Of a stretch of DNA of 64,000 nucleotides, positions 43,480 to 52,850 are shown piece after piece; the stretch's first letter is position 1; every line of letters begins with the position of its first letter. The DNA is taken from assembly GCF_900129425.1 (NCBI RefSeq), contig NZ_LT670817.1, forward strand, positions 2,852,001 to 2,916,000, in the 5' to 3' direction. The translations under genes and the position numbers were made by a program. The stretch comes from Bradyrhizobium erythrophlei. GTDB taxonomy: Bacteria > Pseudomonadota > Alphaproteobacteria > Rhizobiales > Xanthobacteraceae. Under the pieces are notes generated by a model. It was not told the origin of the DNA. It was given only the letters and a program-made list of their open reading frames with translations, and did no database searches.

Positions 43480-44595
43480 TCACGCGGCGATCGGCTCCTC
43501 GACCGGCAAGAACGACAGCCCAAGACTCTCGGCGACCGCCTTGTTGGTTATGCGGCCGCGGTGAACGTTCAGGCCCGCCCGCAGATGGGGGTTCTGCGTC
43601 ACGGCCTTGAAGCCGTCGCGCGCGATCGCCAGGCCAAACGGCAGTGTCGCGTTGTTGAGGGCCTGGCTCGACGTCAGCGGAACCGCGCCGGGCATATTCG
43701 CCACGCAGTAATGGATGATCCCGTCGACCTGATAGGTCGGGTCGGCGTGCGTCGTCGGATGCGAGGTCTCGAAGCAGCCGCCCTGATCGATCGCGACATC
43801 GACGATCACCGAACCCTGCCGCATGGACTTCAGCATCGGCCGGGTGACCAGCTTTGGCGCGCTCGCCCCGGGAACCAGAACCGCGCCGATCACGACGTCG
43901 GCGGCAAACACCTCCTGTTCGACCGCCTCGATCGTGGAAAAGCGGGTCCGGACTCTTCCCTGGAAAAGTTCGTCGAGTTCGCGCAGCCTCGGAATCGACC
44001 GGTCCAGGATCGTGACTTCCGCACCGAGCCCGACCGCCATCCGCGCCGCGTGGGTGCCGACGACCCCGCCGCCGATCACTACGACCCGGGCGGGAACGAC
44101 GCCCGGCACGCCGCCGAGCAGAAGGCCGCGGCCGCCCGCGCTGCGCTTCAGCGCCGAGCCCGCCGCTTCGATCGCAAGCCGTCCGGCGACCTCACTCATG
44201 GGAGCGAGCAGGGGCAGGCCGCCTTTCTCATCCGTGACCGTTTCATAGGCGATCGCGGTGCAGCCTGAGGCCATCAGGCCTCTGGCCTGCTCGGGGTCGG
44301 CCGCCAGATGAAGATAGGTGAAGAGTATCTGGCCCTCGCGCAGCTGCGACCATTCGCGGGGCTGGGGCTCCTTGACCTTCACGATCATGTCGGCAGTGGC
44401 AAAAACTTCGGCCGCGGTGCCGGCGATAACGGCGCCGGCCTTGCGGTAGGCGTCGTCGGTCGCTCCGATGCCTTCACCGGCCTTGGTCTCGACGACGACG
44501 CTGTGGCCGGCGGCGACATATTCTCGCACGGTACCGGGGGTGAGGCCGACGCGATATTCGTGGATTTTGATTTCCTTTGGAACTCCGACGCGCAT
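43480..44595 (-). CDS. ald: Alanine dehydrogenase
   Basis: This 371-residue enzyme reversibly converts L-alanine, NAD+ and water to pyruvate, ammonium and NADH. Family motifs: MRVGVPKEIKIHEYRVGLTP at the N-terminus, VKVKEPQPREWSQLREGQIL with the substrate lysine, then YLHLAADPE with the catalytic histidine, the NAD fold PARVVVIGGGVVGTHAARMA, and VDVAIDQGGCFETS with the catalytic aspartate. Its gene is divergent from an Lrp/AsnC regulator across 140 bp, the classical arrangement in rhizobia. It may feed pyruvate from alanine or release alanine from symbiotic cells. Confidence 0.96.
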   Translation of the reverse strand: MRVGVPKEIKIHEYRVGLTPGTVREYVAAGHSVVVETKAGEGIGATDDAYRKAGAVIAGTAAEVFATADMIVKVKEPQPREWSQLREGQILFTYLHLAADPEQARGLMASGCTAIAYETVTDEKGGLPLLAPMSEVAGRLAIEAAGSALKRSAGGRGLLLGGVPGVVPARVVVIGGGVVGTHAARMAVGLGAEVTILDRSIPRLRELDELFQGRVRTRFSTIEAVEQEVFAADVVIGAVLVPGASAPKLVTRPMLKSMRQGSVIVDVAIDQGGCFETSHPTTHADPTYQVDGIIHYCVANMPGAVPLTSSQALNNATLPFGLAIARDGFKAVTQNPHLRAGLNVHRGRITNKAVAESLGLSFLPVEEPIAA

Positions 44596-44735
44596 CGCTG
44601 GGCACTCCCTTCTTTGAAACTGCCTTCCGAATCTACGCCAGATTCAGGTTTGAAACCTTGCGATTTCGGTGATTTGATGTGGCGTGTTGCTGAAAACCGG
44701 CATGATTTTCGACATTCGCGCAGGAATCAAAACCA

Positions 44736-45227
44736 ATGAAGCTCGATCATATCGATACGACCATTCTGTCGGAACTCGCGCTCAACGCCCGCGCGAGCCA
44801 GGTCGAACTCGCCGAGCGTGTCGGCCTGTCGAGTACGGCAATCGCCCGCCGGCAGAAGGTGCTGGAGGAAGAGGGATTCATCCGCGGCTATCAGGCCGTT
44901 CTCGATCTGGCGCGGTTCGGACTTTCCACCACCGTTCTCGTCAGGGTGACCCTTGAAAGTCAGAACGAAGACGCGCTGAAATCGTTCGAGGCCGCCGTCG
45001 TCGATTGTCCATCGGTGGTTCGATGTTTCCTGATGTCGGGAAGCGACGACTACATCGTCATCGTCCTGGCGCGCGATATCGAGGACTTCGAACGTATTCA
45101 TCGAACCGAGCTGTCGCGGTTGCCGCGGGTGGCGCGGATCCAATCGAGTTTTGCGATGCGCGAGGTCGTGAACCGCGCTGTGCCGCCGGTGATTTTCGGT
45201 TCATCGCGCAGGCGTGTGAAGACGTAG
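44736..45227 (+). CDS. Lrp/AsnC-family regulator, probably of ald
   Basis: A 163-residue regulator with an N-terminal helix-turn-helix (LNARASQVELAERVGLSSTAIARR) and a C-terminal RAM ligand domain (VRVTLESQNEDALKSFEAAV .. GSDDYIVIVLARDIEDFE). The RAM domain binds amino acids, here probably alanine. It is divergent from ald with a 140-bp spacer that should hold its sites, but I could not pick a clear operator by eye. The tail RRRVKT is basic and short. Confidence 0.92.
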   Translation: MKLDHIDTTILSELALNARASQVELAERVGLSSTAIARRQKVLEEEGFIRGYQAVLDLARFGLSTTVLVRVTLESQNEDALKSFEAAVVDCPSVVRCFLMSGSDDYIVIVLARDIEDFERIHRTELSRLPRVARIQSSFAMREVVNRAVPPVIFGSSRRRVKT

Positions 45228-45353
45228 TAAGTGTGAGCCGCCGTCGCAATGCGCAGACGCGTGAAAGCGCACAAGATCTTCTGTATGATATTCGCATGAC
45301 ATCAGCAGATGGATCGTGAGGAATGCGTGCGCGAAGCGGATTGAGGTTGGACC

Positions 45354-47321
45354 ATGCTTTCGCAAGACAACATTTCATCGACAACCCGGACCGGCGCGGA
45401 GCTTGTCACCGGCGGGGCATCCTTTCGGTTCTGGGCGCCGCGCGCCCTCGCGGTGTACCTCAACGGTATCTTTGGCGACCAGGTCTACGATCGACAGACC
45501 GAAGACCGCCTTCTGAAAAAAGATGCGTCGGGCTATTGGACCGGCTTTCAGATTGGCGCACAGGACGGCGATAGATACCGTTTCTGGGTGCAGGGCGAAG
45601 GATCGAGCGGATACAAGCGCGACCCGTACGCCCGCGAACTCGCTCCGGACGGCTTTCCAGACAGCTTCGGCATCCTGCGTGAGGCGAACAGTTTTCCCTG
45701 GCACGACGACGGTTTCGTGACGCCCGATTTTTCGGACATGATCGTCTACCAGCTGCACGTGGGCACCTACGCCATTCGCAACGTCGGGGTCTGTGCGAAC
45801 TTTCTGGATGTCGCGCGCAAGGTTCCCTATCTCGCCGATCTCGGAATCAACGTGCTGCAGCCGCTTCCGATCGACGAGCAGGAGACCAGTCCCTCCATGG
45901 GCTATGGCGGCGCGGATTTGTTTTCACCGGACTTTCCCTATATCGCGGTCGCGGATCTGCCCGACTATCTCGCTGCGATCAACGGCTTGTTGGCCGCAAG
46001 GCAACGGACCCCGCTTGCGCTCAAGGATATTTCCTCCGGACCGGGACAATTGAAGGCGCTGGTCGACCTCTGCCATGTCTACGGCATCGCGGTGGTCTTC
46101 GACGTCGTTTATAACCACGCCGGCGGCTTCGACGTATCCGGGCAATTTGACGATCACTGCCTGTACTACGGGGATCGTGTTCCGAACAAAGGCAATAACA
46201 ACGACAGCCTCTATTTCACCGATCAGGATCGCGGGACCGGCGGTCTCGCATTCGCGCTGTGGAACGCCGACGTCTCGCAATTTCTGTTCGACAACGCGAT
46301 GTATCTTCTCCGGGAGTTTCACGCCGACGGGTTTCGCTACGACGAAATCAGCACGCTGCTGTCGACCAACCAGGGCAGCGGCTGGGAATTCTGCCGCGCG
46401 CTGACGACGAAACTGCGGAGTTTCAAGGATCGCATCCTGCAGAATGCCGAGTTCTGGCCGCGGGAATTTTCAGACATCCCGGCAACGGCGCTGCCGGTGA
46501 TCGCTCCTTCAAGCACCGGCGGCCTCGGTTTTGACGTGGTGCAGCACGATTATCTGCGCAGTGTCGTTCGCAGCGCCGTGCAGGCGGCGTCGCGCGGAGC
46601 CGACGCCCCGGTCTCCGTATCCGCCATCGCCGCTGCGCTTTATCCGCCCACCTTCGACCACGCGTGGCGAGCCGTCACCTGCATCGAAAACCACGATCTC
46701 GTCCTGACGGGACGCAGCCCGCGTATCCCGGTGCTGGCCGATTCCTCCAATCCCCGCTCGTGGTATGCGCGCAGCCGCAGCCGGGTCGCCACCGCGCTGT
46801 TGCTGACTGCGCCGGGCATTCCCCACCTCTTCATGGGCCAGGAATTCCTCGAGCAGATGCCCTGGGACGTTCTGCCGAACGGTCCGAACCTGTTGTCGTG
46901 GGGGGCTCTCGTTACCGATCGGGCGATGGGCGATCATCTGCGCTTCACGCGCGACCTGATCCATCTGCGGCGAAACCTGCCCGCGCTGCGAGGCGACAAC
47001 GTCCACGCATTCTACCAGTCGGACGGCGATCGCATCCTCGCCTATCACCGCTGGCTCGAGGGCACCGGACAAGACGTCATCGTCGTCGCGTCTTTCGCGG
47101 AAACTACGCGGCAGGGGTACGATCTCGGTTTCCCCGCCGCGGGATTTTGGGCGGAAGTGTTCAACAGCGACCTCTACGACCATTGGGTCAATCCATGGGT
47201 AGCTGGAAACGGGGGAGGCATCCATGCGGACGAGAAGCCCTTGCACGGCTTCGCAGCTTCCGCCTCGATTGTCATTCCGGCCAATAGCGTTGTGGTTTTT
47301 GCCCGAGGTCCGGCGAACTAG
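45354..47321 (+). CDS. GH13 alpha-amylase family enzyme with N-terminal CBM48-like domain
   Basis: A 655-residue enzyme. An N-terminal beta-sandwich of about 110 residues (SFRFWAPRALAVYLNG ..) resembles the CBM48 module of branching enzymes and trehalohydrolases. The catalytic barrel keeps all four GH13 regions: VVFDVVYNHAG (251-257), DGFRYDE with the nucleophile D330, QNAEFWP with the acid E367, and CIENHDLV with H447/D448. Overall it most resembles 1,4-alpha-glucan branching enzyme or malto-oligosyltrehalose trehalohydrolase; I cannot separate them. No other glycogen or trehalose genes are near. Its stop overlaps the ctaB stop head-on by 4 bp. Confidence 0.87.
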   Translation: MLSQDNISSTTRTGAELVTGGASFRFWAPRALAVYLNGIFGDQVYDRQTEDRLLKKDASGYWTGFQIGAQDGDRYRFWVQGEGSSGYKRDPYARELAPDGFPDSFGILREANSFPWHDDGFVTPDFSDMIVYQLHVGTYAIRNVGVCANFLDVARKVPYLADLGINVLQPLPIDEQETSPSMGYGGADLFSPDFPYIAVADLPDYLAAINGLLAARQRTPLALKDISSGPGQLKALVDLCHVYGIAVVFDVVYNHAGGFDVSGQFDDHCLYYGDRVPNKGNNNDSLYFTDQDRGTGGLAFALWNADVSQFLFDNAMYLLREFHADGFRYDEISTLLSTNQGSGWEFCRALTTKLRSFKDRILQNAEFWPREFSDIPATALPVIAPSSTGGLGFDVVQHDYLRSVVRSAVQAASRGADAPVSVSAIAAALYPPTFDHAWRAVTCIENHDLVLTGRSPRIPVLADSSNPRSWYARSRSRVATALLLTAPGIPHLFMGQEFLEQMPWDVLPNGPNLLSWGALVTDRAMGDHLRFTRDLIHLRRNLPALRGDNVHAFYQSDGDRILAYHRWLEGTGQDVIVVASFAETTRQGYDLGFPAAGFWAEVFNSDLYDHWVNPWVAGNGGGIHADEKPLHGFAASASIVIPANSVVVFARGPAN

Positions 47322-48229
47322 TGGGATTGAGCGTAGGGCGCGGCATCTATCAGCAGCACACCAAAAAGGAAGACCAGATAGAGCATCGAAAACACGAACA
47401 GGCGACGAGCAGGCCGCCTTTCCTTGTCATTGCTCCGACGTACCTGCCATGCGAGAAAAATCATGATCGCTCCAAGCATCGCCGCAGCCGCGCCATAGAT
47501 GGCCCCGGCGAACCCCAGTGCCCAGGGTATCAGTGAGGTCGGAACCAGAACAACGCTATAGAGAAGAATCTGGCGCTTTGTTTCGGCCCTGCCGGCTACG
47601 ACCGGCAACATCGGCACACCGGCGCGAGCATATTCTCCGGCAAGATTGAGCGACAGTGCCCAGAAGTGGGGTGGCGTCCAAAGGAAGATGATCAGGAACA
47701 GGATGAGCGGTTCGAGCCCGACATTTCCGGCGGCCGCAACCCAGCCGATCACCGGAGGGAGTGCGCCAGCCGCACCGCCAATGACGATATTTTGCGGTGT
47801 TCGGCGTTTGAGCCACATCGTGTAGACCACGACATAGAAGAAAATTGTGAAAGCAAGCAGTGCAGCCGCGGCCATGTTCAGCAAAGTGCCGAGGGCCAGA
47901 ATGGCGCACAGGCCAAGCGTCAGTCCGAAAACCAGTGCTTCCGAGCGCGCTACACGGCCGCTCGGAATTGGACGCATGGCGGTACGCGCCATCACCGCAT
48001 CGATGTCGGCGTCGTACCACATATTGAGGGCACCTGCGGCGCCAGCTCCGGCAGCTATGCAAAGAAGAGCAACGACACCGTTAAAGGGATCGATGCCGCC
48101 TGGTGCGACCATGAGGCCGACTAGTGCGGTAAAGACGACCAGCGACATGACGCGCGGTTTCGTCAGCGCGACATAGTCCCCGATGTTGGCATAGCTTCCG
48201 CGAAGGAGAATTGAACGGTTGATTTGCAT
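47318..48229 (-). CDS. ctaB: Protoheme IX farnesyltransferase
   Basis: This integral membrane prenyltransferase turns heme B into heme O, the precursor of heme A for cytochrome oxidase. The 303-residue protein has the two aspartate-rich motifs, NMWYDADIDAVMARTAMRPI near residue 100, and KRRTPQNIVIGGAAGALPPV and PHFWALSL in the middle; eight or nine helices are evident. The start is ATG 48229, with GAAGGAG some distance upstream; a longer frame lacks support. It is the last gene of the cytochrome oxidase operon, so heme supply is matched to the enzyme. Its stop overlaps the convergent GH13 gene by 4 bp. Confidence 0.94.
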   Translation of the reverse strand: MQINRSILLRGSYANIGDYVALTKPRVMSLVVFTALVGLMVAPGGIDPFNGVVALLCIAAGAGAAGALNMWYDADIDAVMARTAMRPIPSGRVARSEALVFGLTLGLCAILALGTLLNMAAAALLAFTIFFYVVVYTMWLKRRTPQNIVIGGAAGALPPVIGWVAAAGNVGLEPLILFLIIFLWTPPHFWALSLNLAGEYARAGVPMLPVVAGRAETKRQILLYSVVLVPTSLIPWALGFAGAIYGAAAAMLGAIMIFLAWQVRRSNDKERRPARRLFVFSMLYLVFLFGVLLIDAAPYAQSH

Positions 48230-48360
48230 GAGATTAATACCTCGGCTTGCAAGCGACACGGCGATGTCTTTCAGTCTGATACTCAAAAGCCGTCGGTTGT
48301 AGAACACTCTTGTCAGGCAGTTTCCGAAAGGCGGCAGACCGGATTTCGCCGACTGCGCCG

Positions 48361-48786
48361 CTACTGCACCTTCGCGAGCTTTCCTTCGGCAGGGACAATC
48401 CCGGCCCCCTTCTTTCCCGTAGAATCGAACTGTTTGAGGTAGGCGACGATATCGTCAATTTGCTTCGGATCTTTCAAGCCTGGAAAAGTCATTTTGGTAC
48501 CAGGTATCTTGGCCCGCGGATCCCTAATGTATTCGCGGAAGGTTGCTTCATCCCAGGTGATACCGGAATTCTTGTTCGCGGTAGAATAGCTGTAGCCTTC
48601 GATCATCCCGGCCTTTCGCCCGAACAGCCCGTTGAGCACCGGGCCAACTGCGTTCTTCGCGTTCTCCCCAATTTGGTGACACGCCTTGCATTGGACGAAA
48701 ATCTTCTCGCCCGAAGCCGCATCCTGGGCATACCCAGGGACGATTGCGAAGATTCCGGCTCCGAGTACGAGAACGGAACTGCGCAT
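48361..48786 (-). CDS. Class I c-type cytochrome of the oxidase operon
   Basis: A 141-residue exported cytochrome c. A signal peptide (RSSVLVLGAGIFAIVPGYAQDA) is followed by the heme motif CKACH (C33-H37) and the distal ligand M99 in GTKMTFPGL. GPVLNGLFGRKAG is a cytochrome c2/c550 hallmark. It probably carries electrons to the oxidase encoded upstream in the operon, either as a soluble periplasmic partner or loosely attached. The start is ATG 48786; a GTG at 48810 is possible but gives no better signal peptide. Confidence 0.92.
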   Translation of the reverse strand: MRSSVLVLGAGIFAIVPGYAQDAASGEKIFVQCKACHQIGENAKNAVGPVLNGLFGRKAGMIEGYSYSTANKNSGITWDEATFREYIRDPRAKIPGTKMTFPGLKDPKQIDDIVAYLKQFDSTGKKGAGIVPAEGKLAKVQ

Positions 48787-48822
48787 CCGTCGGTAGCTGT
48801 TCACGAGCACACCCTGAGTTGA

Positions 48823-49116
48823 CTAGCCCAGCGAGTTGATGATTTCCCGATAAGCTGCTTCGGGAAACGCTTTCAGCGTGCGCGTCCGGATGTTTCCCAT
48901 CATGCCCAGCTGCAGGCTGAAACGCGCCGCAACAGCGTCGTCCGGAGCTTCGAAGATCGCGACCATGTCATAGTCGCCCATGGTCAGGTAGAAGGATTTG
49001 AACTCGCCGCTCATCTCTTTGAGAGCTTTCTTCGCCGCGTCCAGACGACGTGGCGATTCCTTCGCCTTCAGAATGCCTTGCTCGGTCCAATTTGCAAGCA
49101 TGACATAGGTGGTCAT
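48823..49116 (-). CDS. GYD-domain protein of the oxidase operon
   Basis: A 97-residue protein of the GYD family (TTYVMLANWTEQGI.. MGDYDMVAIFEAPDD..). GAAGGAGGACGGCT precedes the ATG at 49116, a perfect ribosome site. The family is short, ferredoxin-like in fold and of unknown function. Finding it between oxidase subunit IV and a cytochrome c suggests a role in oxidase assembly or regulation. No heme, metal or membrane motif is visible. Confidence 0.85.
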   Translation of the reverse strand: MTTYVMLANWTEQGILKAKESPRRLDAAKKALKEMSGEFKSFYLTMGDYDMVAIFEAPDDAVAARFSLQLGMMGNIRTRTLKAFPEAAYREIINSLG

Positions 49117-49149
49117 AGCCGTCCTCCTTCTGGTACGAGGCAATGGTAG

Positions 49150-49551
49150 CTACGCCGTCGGCGCGAAAAATATGACCCGGAGCAGATGCGTGTAGTCGGA
49201 TTCGAACACCATGATTGCCACGAATACCAACACCAGCACCGGCGGCAACAGGATGGCATAGGCCAAGGCCAGCCGCTCCCAGGCCATGTGCATGAAGACG
49301 GCGACGATCAGACCAGCCTTCAACACCATGAAGAGCAGGATCAGCGACCATCTGAGATAGCCATGGAGGCCAAAATAGTCGACGAGATAGGAGCAGGTGC
49401 TGAGAACGAACAACCATCCCCAGACCACGAGATAAAGCTTGATCGGATGCTGCTGGCCCTTTGTGTGCGTGGTTGCTGATGCGGGTACGTCATGCACGTG
49501 AGCCTGCAGCGAATGTTGCTGTCCTTCCAAATGTACTGCGACGTTTGTCAT
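49150..49551 (-). CDS. Cytochrome c oxidase subunit IV-like membrane protein
   Basis: A 133-residue protein with an about 35-residue histidine-rich N-terminal tail (HSLQAHVHDVPASATTHTKG) and three membrane helices: IKLYLVVWGWLFVLSTCSYL, WSLILLFMVLKAGLIVAVFMHM and AILLPPVLVLVFVAIMVF. The VLKAGLIVAVFMHMAWE segment is the signature of bacterial subunit IV. It should stabilise the oxidase core. It lies 9 bp after the subunit III gene. Confidence 0.88.
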   Translation of the reverse strand: MTNVAVHLEGQQHSLQAHVHDVPASATTHTKGQQHPIKLYLVVWGWLFVLSTCSYLVDYFGLHGYLRWSLILLFMVLKAGLIVAVFMHMAWERLALAYAILLPPVLVLVFVAIMVFESDYTHLLRVIFFAPTA

Positions 49552-49560
49552 GCGGCGACC

Positions 49561-50283
49561 TCACCAGAGATAAAAAAGGGCAAAGATGAACACCCACACA
49601 AGATCGACGAAGTGCCAGTACAGGCCGGTGATTTCGACGATCTCGTAATGCCCTTTCCGGCTCGTGAAAAAGCCGCGCCTTTCGACATCGAAATCTCCCC
49701 GCCAAACCTTTCGCGCGATGGCGATCAGGAAAATCACGCCGATCGTCACGTGCGTGCCATGGAAGCCGGTGATCATGAAGAAACTTGAACCAAACTGGGC
49801 CGCGCCCCAGGGGTTGCCCCAGGGCCGGACGCCCTCCATGATCAGCTTGGTCCATTCGAACGCCTGCATTCCGACGAACGTTGCGCCGAATGCCGCTGTG
49901 GCCAGCATCAAGGCCGCGGTTTTCACGCGATCGCGGCGATAACCGAAATTGACGGCCATCGCCATCGTCCCGCTGCTGCTGATCAAGATGAAGGTCATGA
50001 TAGCGATCAGGATGAGCGGGATTTTCTTATCTCCGATCGTGAGGGCGAAGACTTCGCTGGGGTTGGGCCACGGCACGGTCGTGGACATTCGCGCCGTCAT
50101 ATACGACAGCAGGAAGCAGCTGAATATGAAGGTGTCGCTGAGGAGGAAGATCCACATCATGGCCTTGCCCCAGGAGACATTCTTGAAAGCGCGCTGATCC
50201 GAGGACCAGTCGGCGGCGATGCTTCGCCAGCCTGCAATCCGCGCAGGCGATTCTCCCGGGTTTGTAAGCGCCGTTTCTGCCAT
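49561..50283 (-). CDS. Cytochrome c oxidase subunit III
   Basis: A 240-residue protein with five or six helices and subunit III motifs: KAMMWIFLLSDTFIFSCFLLSYM, GTMAMAVNFGYRRDR, GMQAFEWTKLI, FFMITGFHGTHVTIGVIFLI, and IVEITGLYWHFVDLVWVFIF at the C-terminus. Subunit III keeps the oxidase stable during turnover. It lies 16 bp downstream of a second subunit III-like gene. AAGGA precedes the ATG. Confidence 0.92.
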   Translation of the reverse strand: MAETALTNPGESPARIAGWRSIAADWSSDQRAFKNVSWGKAMMWIFLLSDTFIFSCFLLSYMTARMSTTVPWPNPSEVFALTIGDKKIPLILIAIMTFILISSSGTMAMAVNFGYRRDRVKTAALMLATAAFGATFVGMQAFEWTKLIMEGVRPWGNPWGAAQFGSSFFMITGFHGTHVTIGVIFLIAIARKVWRGDFDVERRGFFTSRKGHYEIVEITGLYWHFVDLVWVFIFALFYLW

Positions 50284-50299
50284 CTGGTCCTTGCCCTCC

Positions 50300-51004
50300 C
50301 TAGCTCAGCAACTGGCGACAGATGTCGACGAAATTGTCTGTCCAGCCCGTCAGCAGGCCGAGCAGGACCAGCCAGACCAACAGCAGGAAATGCCAATAGA
50401 TAGCGCAGAGTTCCACGCTCAGGCGCACCTGGGCTACCTCAGTGCCGCGCCACACCCTGGCGGTCGTTCTGCCGAGGGCCACGAGACCGCCCATCAGATG
50501 CAGACCGTGCATCGCGGTGATCAGGTAGAAGAACGAATTGGCTGGATTGGACGCCACGAAATACCCCGCGACCCTCAGCTGTTGCCACGCCAGGAGCTGC
50601 CCAATCAGGAATGTGACGGCGGATGCTCCGCCTGCGCAAATGCCGATAATTACGCCGTCCATGTCGTTCCGGCGCGCGGCCAGGTACGCCCATTGCAGCG
50701 CGATACTGCTCGTGATCAGAACGCCCGTGTTGAACCACAGCAGCTTGGGCACCGGCAGCGACCGCCAGTCCACCATGTTCATGCGCATGGAGTAAGCGCT
50801 GATGAAGAGTGCGAACAACGAGCCGACGACCGCGAGAAACACGCCCAATCCGATTTTCGCCGGCGGCAGGGACGAAGGGCGCTCCTCGCGCCAATCGGCG
50901 ATTACTCCTTCCTCCAGCCAGGGTTTGGCTCCCAGCCGTTGCTGCGAGAGCCACCATCCCGCGATCGCCGCTATTCCAGCCATGAACAGGATAATGGCGC
51001 TCAC
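50300..51004 (-). CDS. Second subunit III-like protein of the oxidase
   Basis: A 234-residue membrane protein, also of the subunit III superfamily but divergent. It has YLITAMHGLHLMGGLVALGRT and LCAIYWHFLLLVWLVLLGLL, matching FHGTHVxxG and YWHFVDxVWxxLF in the true subunit III. Its ATG overlaps the ctaD stop by 4 bp. Two subunit III-type genes in one operon also occur in the alternative oxidase coxMNOP of Bradyrhizobium, as I recall it. Whether both proteins enter one complex is unknown. Confidence 0.86.
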   Translation of the reverse strand: MSAIILFMAGIAAIAGWWLSQQRLGAKPWLEEGVIADWREERPSSLPPAKIGLGVFLAVVGSLFALFISAYSMRMNMVDWRSLPVPKLLWFNTGVLITSSIALQWAYLAARRNDMDGVIIGICAGGASAVTFLIGQLLAWQQLRVAGYFVASNPANSFFYLITAMHGLHLMGGLVALGRTTARVWRGTEVAQVRLSVELCAIYWHFLLLVWLVLLGLLTGWTDNFVDICRQLLS

Positions 51005-52776
51005 GGGTGGGCCCCCTGCGCCGATAATGTGGCCGGCGGTTCATTTTGCGGCACGAAATCCCTGATGGCGCCGGGTACGCTGTAATCGTAGGCCCAGCGA
51101 TAGACGATCGGGAGCTCCTTGCCCCAATTGCCATGTCCCGGCGGAGTCTGCGGTGTTTGCCATTCCAGCGACGCGGCTCCCCAGGGATTGGAGCCAGCCT
51201 CTTTTCCTTTGAACACGCTCCAGATCAAATTGAACAGGAACACAAGCTGGGCGAAGCCGACAATCAGGGCTGCCACGCTCATGAACGCATTGAGGTCATG
51301 GGCGGATGCCGGGACGAAGGCCGTTTCGCCGATGTCGTGATAGCGGCGGGGCATGCCCAGCAGGCCCAGATAGTGCATGGGGAAGAAAATCGCATAGGCC
51401 CCGAGGAACGAGACCCAGAAGTGGAATCGTCCAAGCGCCTCATTGAGCATTCGTCCGGTGACTTTCGGATACCAATGATAGATGCCGCCGAACACGGCCA
51501 TGATCGGCGCAATGCCCATCACCATATGAAAGTGGGCGACAACGAACATCGTGTCAGACAACGGAACGTCCACAACCACGTTGCCGAGAAACAGGCCGGT
51601 CAGGCCGCCGTTTACGAAGGTGATGATGAACGCAAGGGCGAACAGCATCGGGATCGTGAGATGAATGTCGCCGCGCCAAAGGGTTAGTACCCAGTTGTAA
51701 ACCTTGATGGCGGTCGGGATGGCGATGATGAGCGTCGTGGTGGCGAAGAAGAACCCGAAATACGGGTTCATGCCGCTCACATACATGTGGTGCGCCCATA
51801 CGACGAAGCTGAGGGCGCCGATTGCCACGATAGCCCAAACCATCATGCGATAGCCGAAGATGTTCTTCCGCGCGTGGACGCTGATCAGATCGGAAATGAT
51901 GCCGAAGGCCGGCAAGGCGACGATGTAGACTTCGGGGTGGCCGAAGAACCAGAAAAGGTGCTGGAACAGGATCGGGCTGCCACCTCCATACTTCGTCAGC
52001 TGCCCCATCTCGACGAGTGTGGGCATGAAGAAGCTGGTTCCCAAAAGGCGATCGAGCAGCAGCATCACCGAGGCTACGAACAGCGCCGGGAAGGCCAGCA
52101 GCGCCATGACCGTGGCCGTGAAAATGCCCCACACCGTCAAGGGCAAACGCATCAAGGTCATGCCGCGCGTGCGCGCCTGCAGCACCGTCACCACGTAATT
52201 CAGCCCGCCCATGGTGAAGCCGATGATGAACAGGATCAGAGAGGCCAGCATGAGAATGATGCCCCAATCCTGCCCGGGGGTGCCGGAGAGAATCGCCTGA
52301 GGTGGGTACAGCGTCCAGCCGGCGCCGGTGGGCCCGCCGGGCACGAAAAAGGTCGAGACCAGCACCACGACCGCGAGCAGGTAGACCCAGTAGCTCAGCA
52401 TGTTGACGTAGGGGAAAACCATGTCGCGGGCGCCGACCATCAGCGGGATGAGGTAATTTCCGAAACCTCCCAGAAACAGCGCGGTGAGAAGATAGATCAC
52501 CATGATCATGCCGTGCATGGTGATAAACTGAAGATATTCGTTCGGATCGATAAACGAAAACGTGCCGGGGAACCCGAGTTGCAGGCGCATCAGCCATGAC
52601 AGCACCAGCGCAACCATTCCGATGGACAACGCCGTGATCGAGTACTGGATGGCGATAACCTTGGCGTCCTGCGAAAAGACGTACCTCGTCCACCAGCTTT
52701 TCGCATGGTAGAGCTCGACCTCACCCACTTCGGCCGGCGGGACGCCTGCGACTGTGTCAAACGGGATATCGACCAT
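51001..52776 (-). CDS. ctaD: Cytochrome c oxidase subunit I (aa3-type catalytic subunit)
   Basis: This 591-residue, 12-helix protein reduces O2 to water and pumps protons. Ligands read from sequence: heme a by H88 (TMHGMIMVIY) and H417, CuB by H280, H329 and H330, heme a3 by H415 (FVVAHFHMVM). Y284 in FFGHPEVYIVALPAFG is the cross-linked tyrosine. D118 and N126 at GARDMVFPYVNMLSYW mark the D-channel entrance, and E282-type XGHPEVY places it in family A1, with both D and K channels expected. GGGAGGGTATTCCG precedes the ATG. It lies 74 bp downstream of the subunit II gene. Confidence 0.96.
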   Translation of the reverse strand: MVDIPFDTVAGVPPAEVGEVELYHAKSWWTRYVFSQDAKVIAIQYSITALSIGMVALVLSWLMRLQLGFPGTFSFIDPNEYLQFITMHGMIMVIYLLTALFLGGFGNYLIPLMVGARDMVFPYVNMLSYWVYLLAVVVLVSTFFVPGGPTGAGWTLYPPQAILSGTPGQDWGIILMLASLILFIIGFTMGGLNYVVTVLQARTRGMTLMRLPLTVWGIFTATVMALLAFPALFVASVMLLLDRLLGTSFFMPTLVEMGQLTKYGGGSPILFQHLFWFFGHPEVYIVALPAFGIISDLISVHARKNIFGYRMMVWAIVAIGALSFVVWAHHMYVSGMNPYFGFFFATTTLIIAIPTAIKVYNWVLTLWRGDIHLTIPMLFALAFIITFVNGGLTGLFLGNVVVDVPLSDTMFVVAHFHMVMGIAPIMAVFGGIYHWYPKVTGRMLNEALGRFHFWVSFLGAYAIFFPMHYLGLLGMPRRYHDIGETAFVPASAHDLNAFMSVAALIVGFAQLVFLFNLIWSVFKGKEAGSNPWGAASLEWQTPQTPPGHGNWGKELPIVYRWAYDYSVPGAIRDFVPQNEPPATLSAQGAHP

Positions 52777-52850
52777 CGGAATACCCTCCCTGGTCTCCTG
52801 TTCAGCGAAGAGTCCGCCTCACGATATGCAGCGTCTCCTCGTCGGTACTT